The notes beneath the pieces were generated by a model that was not told the DNA's origin, ran no database searches, and was given only the letters and a program-made list of their open reading frames with translations. This document shows, in pieces, positions 37,748 through 50,200 of a DNA stretch of 64,000 bases; the stretch's first letter is position 1, and every line of letters begins with the position of its first letter. Origin of the DNA: Capsicum annuum (lineage: Eukaryota; Streptophyta; Magnoliopsida; Solanales; Solanaceae). The stretch is taken from contig NC_061117.1 of NCBI RefSeq assembly GCF_002878395.1, positions 223,214,543 to 223,278,542 on the forward strand. Reading direction: 5' to 3'. The position numbers and the translations under genes were made by a program.

Positions 37748-37756
37748 TTAGGGTTT
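37748..37756 (+). promoter_or_regulatory. Telo-box motif in the kinesin 5' region
   Basis: TTAGGGTTT, the complement of the plant telo-box AAACCCTAA, lies about 210 bp upstream of the ATG. Such motifs are frequent near start sites of genes active in dividing cells. Confidence 0.4.
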
Positions 37757-37964
37757 CAAAGAGGAAAATAATTAGTGGGTTTTTTTTTTCCAGTTTACTG
37801 CAATTCAAAGCAACGGTAGTAATAAGAGTGATATAGTATTTGGGGAGATATAGCTTCGAGTGCAATTCACGGACCCACACTTCTTCATACTTCAAAATTC
37901 CCAAATCAAATCACTCACTCTCTCTCTCACTTCATTTCATAATTAGGAATCTTTTTTTGAAGAA

Positions 37965-40900
37965 ATGGCTCCTCCTAGGAACCAGAACAAAGCGCCTCTT
38001 CCTTCTAGTCCTTCCAATGTAAGCAAATCATTTAGGAATTTGTGTTGTTTTTTGGTCTTATGTGCGTTGTGTTTTGGGTTAAAGGGTTTGTTTTTGATTG
38101 ATTTGATGCAACCCCATGTTTTGTTTTTGGATTTTAATTCGTGGGTGTCTTTTAGTTTTCGTTTCTGGGTGTTTTTGAATTTTTGTTTTTTTTTGGGACT
38201 TTTTTTGATTGATTGAAGAATTAAATGTGTTGTTTTTGTGTGTTTTAATCTATGTTGCGTGGACTCTTCAAAAATGTCAGTGGGGTTGGTGTTGGATTCT
38301 CCAAAAGTAGTGTATTTTTGGAGAATCTGACAGGGGTGCGGCATTGGCATCGAAAGTAATTTGTGGGTGTTTCTTAGTTTTGATATCTGGGAGTTCCTGA
38401 ATTTTTGGCTCTCCGGCTTCTGTTTGATTGATTGAAGAACCGAACCACATGTCTTGTTTTTGGGTTTTAATTTGTGGAAGTTCCTGAATTCTTGGGTTTG
38501 CAGAGTAAACACGGGACAGATGAAATTGCAGTAGATAAGAAGAGGAAGATTGCTAATCCTAGAATGCCGACTGCAGCTACTGGTGGTAGGCCAACTAGGC
38601 AAGCATTTGCAGTGGTGAATGCAGCTCCAGATCTGGCTCCAGCCAGTGGACCACCAAGTACTGCTGGTTCAGACAGCCCTGCATTTGATTTTACAAAAGA
38701 GGATGTTGAAGCTTTACTCGCGGAGAAATTGAAAACTAAGAATAAGTTTAACACTAAGGTGAGATGTTGGATTGATTCTTCTGGCTAATGGTTGTACTCC
38801 TGGTTAATTTAGCAGAAGTGTCTATTGGTGGTTGTATAGTTCTAGTTAATGGTCGTACTCCTGGTTATAATTGGATTACTGATTCATGTCTATTGGTGCA
38901 TAAATTTCTGTTGTTCCTATCAGGAAAAGTGTGATCTCATGTCTGAATATATACGAAGACTTAAGCTTTGCATCAAGTGGTTCCAGCAGCTTGAAGAAAA
39001 CAATGTCACACAACAGGCATCACTTAAAAGCTTGTTAGAATCAGCAGAAAAGAAATGCAACGAAATGGGTATGATTGTGTTCCTCTTGTATAAGTTAGTG
39101 CCGTCCAATGAATGACCGACTTATGTTAGCTCTTTTGCGTTTTTCTTAGAGGTGCTAATGAAAGCCAAAGAGGAAGAGTTGAATTCAATCATAATGGAGT
39201 TGAGGAAAACAATTGATGCACTGCAAGAAAAGTGTGCAAAAGAGGAGTCAGCCAAATTGGTAGGAGACGGGGAAAGCTCATATTTCTTAAATTTGGGTTT
39301 TTGTCGAAGCTTCCCCTGAAGCAAATAATAGCTTTGTCTCTGAATTACGGTAACATTTTGATCAGGAAGCGATGGATTCTTTTAGTAGAGAGAAAGAGGC
39401 TAGAGATGCGGCAGAGAAACTGCAATCCTCAGTTTCTGAAGAGCTCAAGAGATCTCAACAAGACAATTCAAGTGCAAACCAAAAGGTAAGGAGATGTACA
39501 AGGTATTGTTTTGGTTTGATTATAGTTGTGAATTGCGTGTTTGAATTTACATCTTGCTTTAATATCTGCAGATTCAATCACTAAATGAAATGTACAAGCG
39601 GTTACAGGAGTACAACACAAGCTTACAACAGTACAACAGTAAGCTCCAGTCTGAACTTGCTTCAACAAATGAGACATTGAAGCGTGTGGAAAAGGAGAAA
39701 GCAGCAGTTTTTGAAAATCTCAGCACTCTCAGAGGTCATTACACTTCTTTGCAGGAACAGCTCTCTTCTTCTAGAGTAAGTTTTGATGTTGTTTTCTTTT
39801 CTCCTGTTGTTAGCTTGATGCAGCTTAATTTCTCCCATTTCCACTATTTGAACACTTGTATCTAGCACCTGGTGAAGTTAAACTTATACTCTGCAGCAAT
39901 GTGAAATGTCTGCTTCATTTCAGGAGTTTTTAAACTGCTTTTTTTCCACTCAAAGCTTAGTCTCGTTTGTTTTGCTTTATGGCCCGGTAACTAAATTTGA
40001 TGGCATTTAGATAACATTTATGATTTTTAGTTTTTTCTCCAAAGTAGTATCTGCTTGGTTGATGCCTTTAAGTATTTAATTTTATCTCAACTTCTCTTGG
40101 TTTATTTATACGGACTGGTAGGCTAGCTGTATAAGCTGAAGAATGACTACTGTTTGTCATCTACTGAGTCATTTTCTTATGTTCCCTTCTGACTTGAAAA
40201 AGGCTGTTCAAGATGAGGCTGTCAAACAAAAAGAAACTTTAGCAAATGAAGTTGGATGTTTGCGGGGAGATTTACAGAAGATGAGGGATGATCGTGATCA
40301 ACAGTTATATCAAGTCCAGATTCTAAATGCTGAATTACTAAAATATAAGGAATGTAATGGGAAATCTGTTGCTGAGTTAGAGGTCATGTCAATGAGGGCA
40401 AACGAACTGGAGGTCCGTCTGGTTTTATTTGTGTTTGTCTGAACTTCACCAAGCAATATTTGTTTTTGGTAATAGCCATTTTTCTTGTCTTTTTTCCTCA
40501 GGCAAGCTGTCAGTCTCAATCTGAACAAATAAACAGATTGCAAGAGAAACTTACTTTTGCAGAGAAGAGATTAGAGGTGCGTTACAATTTATCATGAAAA
40601 CACACTCTCCGTGCATAATGTGATTCCTTTTCCTTTCTAGGATTTCTATAGTCCATTATATCTCATAAACTTCAAAATATACTTTGTCAGATGTCCGACA
40701 TGTCAGCACTTGAAACCAGAACAGAATACGAGGAGCAGAAGAAAGTAATTTTTGATTTGCATCAGCGTCTTGCTGATGCAGAAACAAAAGTTGTGGAAGG
40801 AGAGAAACTTCGGAAAAAATTGCACAATACCATCCTGGTAAAATTCTCACGCACATGCTATGCGACTAATATCTTAAAAAAAGTTCATTGAAAATTCACT

Positions 40901-43317
40901 TATGAGTCTTTCTGGTACAGGAATTGAAAGGCAACATACGAGTTTTCTGTAGAGTGAGACCTTTATTATCTGAAGATGGTGTTGGTGCGGAAGCAAATGT
41001 TATCTCTTTTCCAACCTCAATGGAAGCACAAGGGAGAAGCATTGACTTGGCACAAAATGGTGAGTATGTGTTTCTATCACATTGAAGCAGAGATAATATT
41101 TGTAGTTTGTTTAGGTTTAATGTCTGTTAACATTGATTTGATATTTCTATTACCAAGGACAAAAGCATTCCTTCACATTTGACAAAGTTTTCACGCCCGA
41201 GGCTTCACAAGAAGATGTTTTTGTTGAGATTTCTCAGCTTGTACAGAGTGCTCTTGATGGTTATAAGGTGATGTATTTTTAAACTTCGTGTGTGACTGCA
41301 ATTCAGTAGTCTTGTGTTAATTAAAAAAAACAATTGATGTTTGCTATAGTTACGGTTATAAGGTGATATATTTTTACCCGTCCCATTTTACTTGTCCTTT
41401 TTTACTTATCAAGACGAGACAATTTTTTTTTCCCATTATATACCCTTAGTGTAATTGATTACTCCTTGTTATTAGCATTCTTGAAAAATGTTGCAAAGAG
41501 GAGTACCATTAAGAGTACACCATTTAAGAATATAAAATGATGCTTTGGTATTAGTCATCTATCAATATTGGAACTAACAACAAGACACAATTAAGAGGGG
41601 CAAAATGGTAAAGTTACATTACCAACCATTGTTCTCTTAATAGCTGTGCCATCGCAATTTGGGACGGGTAAAATGGGACGGAGGGAGTTGTCTAAGATCA
41701 CAAGTTCCAAGGGTTCTTTTGGTATGTGCCAAAAAACTTTCTTAAACTCACTATCCAGACAAATGCCACCATATAAGTTTTCCTTTTGATATGTCAAATC
41801 ATTCAATTAATAAACAAAGAAAAACTCATCCATAGCTGATTATCATCCATTTTTTCAGGTTTGCATATTTGCTTATGGTCAAACTGGTTCCGGCAAGACA
41901 CATACAATGATGGGCAACCCAGAAAGTTCAGAGAATAAAGGACTAATACCCCGCACTTTAGAACAGGTATTTGAGACACGACAGTCTCTTCAAGCACAAG
42001 GGTGGAAATATGAAATGCAGGTGAGAAATTGTTACTCTTCTTGATCCAGTTACTTAGTTCTGTACTTCTATGGTTCCGTCTATTTGTTTCTGCTTTCTGA
42101 CATTGGTTTTCTTCTTTTAGGTGTCAATGCTTGAAATATACAACGAGACTATTCGTGACCTTTTGTCAGGTTTTGATGCATCCAGACCAGAAAATGGCGG
42201 AAAGCAATATACAATCAAACATGATGCAAATGGCCATACCCATGTCTCTGACCTGACAGTTGTAGATGTTCAAAGTAGTAACAAGGTTTCTTCACTTTTA
42301 AGGAGGGCAGCACAAACCAGGTATGCAATTACAGCTTATCTTTTTTCTCCGCATCTATATTCTTAAATGAAGTTTTATATCTTTCATCCAGTGTTTTGTA
42401 TAAAATAGGATGATGATGATTTAGTGAAGGACTTTTCTTTTAATTTAAGGAATAAATGCTTCTCAGTTCCTCTATTTGGACTCAAAGGGATTTTAATTTG
42501 TGAAACCTTTCTCTAACTGAATTTATGCATGTTAGGTCGGTCGGCAAGACTCAGATGAATGAAAACTCCTCAAGAAGTCATTTCGTTTTCACTTTGAGAA
42601 TTTCGGGTGTTAATGAGGTGAGAACATTCATGGCAAGCTATTGTACATGGTATGCCATTTGAATCTATTTCAGAACTAGATTTCGAATTGACTAATGGTG
42701 AAGTCCACATGTAGAGCACAGAGCAACAAGTACAAGGCGTACTCAATTTGATTGATCTTGCTGGCAGTGAGCGTCTATCTAAGAGTGGGTCTACTGGAGA
42801 TCGGTTGAAAGAAACTCAGGTTATTTGAGTTTCTCATTCTCTTTACATGAGCTTCCTTTTCCATAAATTTCGCTAAAACCTGTTCTCTATTATCAATGGT
42901 GTTCATTCAGGCTATCAACAAGAGTTTATCGTCTTTAAGTGATGTTATATTTGCTCTTGCTAAAAAAGAGGAGCATGTACCATTCAGGAACTCAAAGCTT
43001 ACCTACCTTCTCCAGGTAAATTCCTTCTACTCCAATTTGAGCTACAATGGACTATTAGCATCTGTTTCCAAAAGTGGAACAGGGTAGTTGTTGGTACCTT
43101 ATTTCTGACCATTGCATGTTGTTGGTACCTTATTCAGCCCTGTCTAGGTGGTGACTCGAAGACGTTGATGTTTGTTAATGTATCACCAGATCCTTCTTCT
43201 ACTGGTGAGTCCCTGTGTTCACTCCGGTTTGCAGCAAGGGTTAACGCCTGTGAGATTGGGATTCCAAGACGCCAAACAAGCATGCGTTCATCAGATTCTC
43301 GCTTAAGCATTGGCTAA
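37965..43317 (+). CDS. Minus-end-directed kinesin of the KIN-14 family (ATK1/KATA-like), 800 aa, 17 exons
   Basis: This C-terminal-motor kinesin moves to microtubule minus ends and, in its family, helps focus spindle poles. Exons: 37965-38018, 38504-38758, 38924-39068, 39150-39259, 39366-39485, 39572-39775, 40203-40412, 40502-40576, 40691-40837, 40921-41059, 41158-41267, 41859-42020, 42121-42320, 42536-42617, 42715-42819, 42911-43015, 43138-43317. All phases join with GT-AG sites. The N-terminal tail is basic ([10 protein letters not shown]). A coiled coil spans about 95-440, and the neck is [13 protein letters not shown] at 442-454. Motor motifs: P-loop GQTGSGKT 530-537, switch I NENSSRSH 652-659, switch II DLAGSE 685-690. 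The C-terminus [19 protein letters not shown] is typical of ATK1. The length is close to Arabidopsis ATK1 (793 aa). The gene looks intact. Confidence 0.96.
41377..41689. mobile_element. Stowaway MITE in kinesin intron 11
   Basis: The ends ACCCGTCCCATTTTACTTG and the complement of CTCCCTCCGTCCCATTTTAC are inverted, and the complement of CCCGTCCCAAATTG lies just inside the right end. No coding capacity. Confidence 0.82.
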
Positions 43318-43756
43318 ATTTTTCATTTTTTTTTATAGAACACTCGTTCTAGTTTTAGGAACCGCGTGTGGCCTGTATTTCTTCTATATGATTGGCATAT
43401 GATTTTTAACAGAAGTAAAACACACCCTCTAACCGAATCCACCTTCGATTTGTATAGTGTGGGGAGAGAATACTGCCTTATGTATCTTGTAATAGCGAAG
43501 GGCCTTTCTCTTCGAAACATTTATCTCAAGTGCTGTAACTTTTCATTTTTACAACTTAATCTCAGTTTGTTGTAACCTTTATATCATTTGTTGATGTCTT
43601 TTGAAGTATATAATTGATGAGATCAACACCTAGAACAGGATTATGAAGCCCACAATTGCTTGTGTTCTTCATTTTTTTGTTGATGCTGCACTTTCTTATT
43701 TGTTTTCTTGGACATCATTTGCAGTATAAAGCAAACAGAAATAGGATTCTGAAATA

Positions 43757-44622
43757 CCATCTACTGATTTGTCTCGTAAATCCTAAGTTCATTTGGAACC
43801 TCTATTCCAGTGTTACGCGTTATGTTGTAGATCATAGCTAGCTAGTCCAACTTGTTTGGAACTGAGATGCGGTTGTTCTTTTTCTTTCATGAGAAAGGAT
43901 TCCGGGTCGCTATATTAAAAATGTCTACTGATTTGTCTCGTAAATCCTAAGTTCATATGAAACCTCTATTCCAGTGTTATGTGGTACATCGTATAGATCA
44001 TAGCTAGCTAGCTAGTCCAACTTGTTTGGAACTAAGACGGGTTGTTGTTTATCTATTCTTTCATGAGAAGGGATTCCAGGTCGCTTATGTTAAAAATGTC
44101 TACTGATTTATTTCATAAATCCTAAGTTCATATGAAACCTCTATTCCAGTGTTATGTGGTACATCGTATAGATCATAGCTAGCTAGCTAGTCCAACTTGT
44201 TTGGAACTAAGACGGGTTGTTGTTTATCTATTCTTTCATGAGAAGGGATTCCAGGTCGCTTATGTTAAAAATGTCTACTGATTTATTTCATAAATCCTAA
44301 GTTCATTTGAAATCTCTATTCCAGTGTTGTGCGGTACAGCGTATAGATCATAGCTAGCTAGCTAGTCCAACTTGTTTGGAACTAAGACGCGGTTGTTGTT
44401 TATCTATTCTGTCATGAGAAAGGATTCCGGGTCGCTATGTTAAAAATTTCTACTGATTTGTCTCGTAAATCCTAAGTTCATTTGAAACCTCTATTCCAGT
44501 GTTACGCGTTAAGTTGTAAATCATAGCTAGCTAGTCCAACTTGTTTGGAACTGAGACACGGTTGTTGTTTGTCTATTCTTTTATAATAAAGGATTTCGGG
44601 CAGCCATGTTAAAAATGTCTAC
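43757..44622 (+). repeat. Tandem array of five units of about 175 bp, downstream of the kinesin gene
   Basis: Each unit contains CTACTGATTTGTCTCGTAAA, CCTCTATTCCAGTGTTA, ATCATAGCTAGCTAGTCCAA, CTTGTTTGGAACT and CATGAGAAAGGATTCCGG. Starts are near 43760, 43923, 44098, 44273 and 44449. The two central units are nearly identical to each other, the outer ones more diverged. The CCAACTTGTTTGG part resembles a retroposon 3' tail. The array begins about 440 bp after the kinesin stop. Confidence 0.92.
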
Positions 44623-44639
44623 ATCAAATGTATGCAGTT

Positions 44640-46560
44640 TCTAAATGATGTATGTCCCACTTAGGCATAAGTTTGATTACTAAAATAGCAATTTTGTGAT
44701 TCATGTTACCCTTCAAACATTGGAAATTAAAACCTTTAGACATTTTGGGCCTCTCTTGCTGAAGATCCAAAAGGCCTAATATTTTTCTAAATTTTCTATT
44801 ATATGTGTCAAATGTAGAAAAATATTTTAGTATTAAGAGTGAACAAATTATTGAAAAGTTTGTTCTGCATAGAAACAACATATTCTTTTTTTAAAAATTA
44901 TTTTTATTTTTATTTTTTTAATAGAAACAACATATTCATTAATCAATTTTATGCATTAGTGGCATTGCACTTTACCTAATATCAATCATATATAATAACC
45001 AAATAGTATTATTTTATTCAAACCACTAGTTGATGCTGACGTTGTACTCCACATTACATAAGCATTAGAATTTAATTATAAGCAATATGTAAAGTGACAT
45101 GTCTTTAATTCATAATAGCCTATGAATAAGCAATCCTCGAGATTGAAGAAGCTATTTTAATCGTATATAAATAGTATAATTTTTATCAAAAAAGAATCAG
45201 ATGAACCTCCTGAATATATTCTAGATCCGTCAATGGTTTTATCATTGAAAAAGTGCCAACATCCAAATAGATCCTAACTAACAACTTCTTCTTATTATTA
45301 TTATTGTTGTTGTTGTTGATATAGTCTATGAGTCTGTGACATGCTCAGAGAGGAATAATATGATATCATCATGCCAAAGCTTACCACATATAGTAGAGAA
45401 TTTTTTTTTTTAATTATTCTTGTGTAGTGGCTAATCCCAACTTGTATAATATATGGTTTTACTTAATGATAATCATTCGAGCTCACCAATTCGTGCATTC
45501 TCAATGTTATTCATCGGCTATATTATTCAGATTATAAAATTATTATATTAAGTATGTGTTGAATTCTTTAAAAATAATGTATTTTTCGAATCAAACGATA
45601 TAGTTCATCAACGCCACTAGACGATGATTTTAAAATGAATTGGATATATTTGTTTTCGTGAATCAATAAGTTTAATGCTTTTATTATTTTTACTCCACGA
45701 TCATAAATTAATTATCTTAGTACTTGTTTTATACATGTACAAAATTCTCTTAAAAAATAAAAAAAGAAAGTTGATCACATTTGCACCCACTATGCTATTA
45801 CCTTTTTACCTCGTGCAAAATTACATATGAAAGTACTTTTTGTTATCAATTATTTTTCATAAAAGGATAGTCAAATTTGGTGTCTATGTATTTTAATGTT
45901 CACCCTCTTATTCCACACTTACCCTTTTTCCACGAAAATCTTCATGTCACTTTATATTAATTATGTTTTAAAATATAATTTTACACCTTGTTTAATCATA
46001 ATATGATTTTTAAAAGTTAAATCCATTTGCATTTCTCAATGACATATTGTAATATCGTTTTCATCTTTATAATTCATACCAAATATTATAGAATTAGAAT
46101 TGAAATGCAAATTAAATTTTAAATTTTTAGTACGATAGTCCGAATCAATATTTAAATTTTTCGAAAGGTAAAATTTATTTATACACTTTCCCAAATTATG
46201 TGATTGTAGATTGCTATGGTCTACATTTTTTTTTTTTCATATTATTTTATTGGTATGGTCTACATCATTTTATGGATTTTGGACCTTGTTTGGACAATGA
46301 TAATACATAAGGGCATTTAGGCCACTTATTTTCAATCCTTTTCTACTTATAGATATTACTTTTAACCAATCACAAGGTTACAACTAGGCATAATTTCTAT
46401 CTTCATTATAAAATAATCTATACTTCACTACCTTGAGGTTATACTTGTAATTAAGGTATCATTTACAAAATAACACCCTCATTAAGTAATTGAGCAATAA
46501 CCAAATCTCCACAGTTTTTGGAGCTTAATTACAGAAAATTTTGACATTTTGTATAATTAC
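44640..46560. other. AT-rich intergenic
   Basis: No gene was recognised. A weak relic of the GGCGGA-type hAT MITE family may lie near 45160-45235. Nothing else was supported. Confidence 0.35.
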
Positions 46561-46564
46561 TGAA

Positions 46565-46835
46565 AAAATCGATTTTGGGTCTATCGAGATACATAATTAA
46601 CTCCCGATACATCCAACAGAGATACATTTTTTCCTTTATAAAGATACATAATTAGCTCTTGATACAATTGTTTTGATTTTGGAGTCTATCAAGATGTATA
46701 ATGCATGCAATGAAAATACATTTTTTTCTTTGTAAAGATACATAATTAGCTCTCGATGCATTTTTTTCGATTTTGGGTCTATCGAGATACATAATTAGCT
46801 TCTCGATACATCCAATAAAGATATATAATTAGTTG
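46565..46835. repeat. Cluster of GATACATAATTAGCT-type repeats upstream of the bHLH gene
   Basis: AGATACATAATTA recurs about five times, mixed with GATTTTGGGTCTATCGAGA (twice exact, once altered), CGATACATCCAA and ACATTTTTTTCTTT. The arrangement is an irregular tandem array ending about 420 bp before the ATG at 47253. Confidence 0.75.
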
Positions 46836-47252
46836 AGATTTTTATAATTATTTTATAAGGATGATAATTTATATAAATATGATAAGTTAAGATATATATA
46901 TTTATGTTACCTTTAACTTAAACAGCCCTTTTGTATCATGTGTATATTATAAGTTGTCAATCAGTCATTGTCAAAGTTATCGTCACGACAATGACACTCC
47001 GCGAATCCAGTAATCTAGCCCAAGCCCAAAGCCCAATTATGGAAGCCCATTTAGTAACGCGCAGTCACTAAAAAGTAAAAATACTTAAAAAAAAAAAAAA
47101 AACAACACGCAAAATCCAATAAATAATTAATATATAACTAGTAAAATACGAAAAAAAAATAGTACTGAATTTTCCCCAATCGTCCGATTCCCAAATTCCT
47201 TTTTCCATCCAAACAACACTTCAAGAATTTTTCTTCCGGCGATTGATCGGAG

Positions 47253-50200
47253 ATGGTTTCACCGGAGAACACCACCAATTGGCTTTATGATTATGGATTC
47301 GAAGACAGTTCAGTTCCTGATTCGAATTTCTCAGCTTCTGCATCTGGGTTCAATTGGCCTCTTCAAAACTTGAATGGTTCAACAAATGTTCGGTATTTTT
47401 ACTTGTTATTTTTTGTAAATTTTTTTTTTATCTTTTTTGGTTCAGTAAAGTTGGGATCTTTTAGCTGATTCATGAATTTGTATTGATAATGATATCGTAT
47501 TCAGTGGAAGGAGAGAGTTGGAGTAACTGGTAAAGTTGTTGTTATATGACCAGAAGATCACGGGTTCAAGCCTTGGAAATAACCTCTGGCAGAAATGCAG
47601 AGTAAGGCTGCGCACAATATAGCCTTGTGGTGGGTGGGGTCCTTCTCCGGACCTGTGCATAGCGGGAGTTTTAGTGCACTGGGATGTCTATTTTTAATGA
47701 TATCATATTCAGTTTAATTTCGTAAAGTGGGGTTTAGGGAGAAAGATTTTTTTTGATAGACCCTCAGCTCGTATTTATGAATCTACATTAACAACAACAA
47801 CAACACCTACAACATATGCAGAGTAGTCTTGCAAAGTGGGTTCTAGGAGGGTAGAGTTTACGTGGACCTTGCACTTACCTTGTAGGTGGAGAGGCTGTTT
47901 CCGATAGACACAGATGATATCTATGGATCTATATTAACAACAACAGCATGCCTAGTGTAGCTTCACAAAGCGGGGTCTAGGGAGGGTAGAGTATATGCGG
48001 ACCTTACTCCTATGTTGGAGGTAGAAAGATTATTTCTGATAGAACTTCAGCTCATATTTATGAATCTACATTAACAACAACAACAGCAACAACATAACAT
48101 ATGCAGGTAAATTTTACATGGACCTTAGTCCTATCTTGTAGGTAGAGAGGCTATTTCCTGGAGACCCTCAGCTCATACTTATGAATCTATATTTACGACA
48201 ACCACATATCTAGTGTAATCCTGCAAAGTGGGGTCGGGGGAGGGTAGAGTTTACGTGAGACCTTACATCTACCTGGAAGGTAGGGAGATTGTTTCGGATA
48301 GACCCTTAGCTCATATTTATGAATCTATATCAATAACAACATACATACGTAGTGTAATTCCACAAAGTGGGGTCTAGGGAGGGTAGATTTTATGTGGACC
48401 TTAACCCTACTTGGATGCTAGAGAGACTGTTTCCGATAGGCCTTAAGCTCTATGAATCTTATTATTTAGGAAATTTTGAGTCATAATAACCCTTTGGCTA
48501 AAACTATGTGCTGTTAAATGTACAAATTTGGGGTCTTTTTATGCACATTTGGAGTTTTAGTTTTCAGCAGTCTCTTCTGGGTTTGATTTGAGCCCAAAGA
48601 TAAATGTAGTTGGCATGATGTATAAATATTTGTTAACATCTGTGGTATCACAGTTGTATTATCCCGCTGTACTTTCTCTTATTGTGATTTGACACCATTG
48701 TATCACTTATGTTTAAGTTTAGGATTGCGAAAACGATTCTTTTGTCATTTTCCAGATGAAAAATTACAACTTTGGAATTAATGGAGTTCGACTATCTACC
48801 TTCACAGGTGGTTAGTACTAAATATAGCGTCTAAAGAAATAAATTTTTTGATGTAGAATTAAATGTGGTGGAGGTAAATCTTGAATGACTTCAGTCTTCT
48901 ATTCTTGGAAATGAATTGGGAAAAGCAGAAAGTTATTGGTTTTGTGTGACTTCATCAAAAAAAGTAATTGGTTTTGACTCTAAGCTAGTATAGGATGCCT
49001 AATATCTAGCCCTTAGTGGAGAATCAGGTTGAAGATATAATACAGCTGTTGGAAACTGATATATTTGACTGTCTTCCCTTGCATGTTAACAACTTCCATT
49101 CAGAATCCTACGTTTCGCCTATGACGGGCATTATCAGAATCTAGTAGTGGCGGTAGGGATGGGATATGAAACAGCATAAAGGAGGATATACTGAGGATGG
49201 AGGATAGTGAAATACTTTAGGACAGAGCATCCAATGTGCAGAAAGGGGTGAACAGATTGAGTGCAACATGTTGAAAAACAGGTAACAGAAAAACTTAAAC
49301 TAGGAGGATGCCATATTTTAGGTGCAGAATCTTGACGACGGTTGATAAGAAAAATATTACTAAACTTTATTGAGAACGGAAGGGGGAAACAAGACAAGGT
49401 GTAGAGGAGAAAGAGGAGGAAGATCAGAGAAAAGAAGTGTGTGGATATTTGAAGACAGACTGTGAAAAAAAGAAAAGAACGAGAAAGCTAAATAGAGAGG
49501 AGAAGGCACAATTATGCCTCAATCTCATACTAGTTGGGTCAGCTAGTAATCCTCTGTATCCAAATCTGATCTGTTTTGACCCATTTTATTACAATATTCA
49601 ATACAACAACAACAACAACAACAAACCCAGTGTATTCCCACTTACGTGGGGTCTGGGGGGGGTAAGATGTACGCAGTCCATACCTCTACCTCTGCTGAGG
49701 TAGAAAGGCTGTTTCCGAAAGACCCCCGGCTCAAGTAACGAGATATCACACAAACACATAGTACAGCACAGAAGCAGATGACATAACATAGATACGACAC
49801 CCATAAGGAATATAAAACAGAGTAAAGCATGAATGCAGGAATATAAAGCAGAGGACAGCACACATTTTCGTAATAAACATGGAACACGGAACACGGAACA
49901 TTGAATACGGAATCCTAACAGGAATACCCCCCACCAATTAATTCCCTACACTAGCGACCCGAACTGGCCCTAATCCTCTGCCGTAATTCGCATCTTCCAG
50001 ACCTTCCTATCTAGGGTCATGTCCTCGGTGAGCTGTAACTGTTCCATGTCCCGCCTAATCACCTCACCCCAGTACTTCTTCGGTCTACCCCTACCCCGTC
50101 TAAAACCATCCAACGCTAGCCTCTCACACCTACGGACCGGGGCATCCATGCCCCTCCTCTTCACGTGTCCGAACCATCTCAATCGTGCTTCCCGCATCTT

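Noticed and set aside
38467..38754. Minus-strand ORF of 95 codons
   Set aside because: It overlaps kinesin exon 2 in antisense and has no features of its own.
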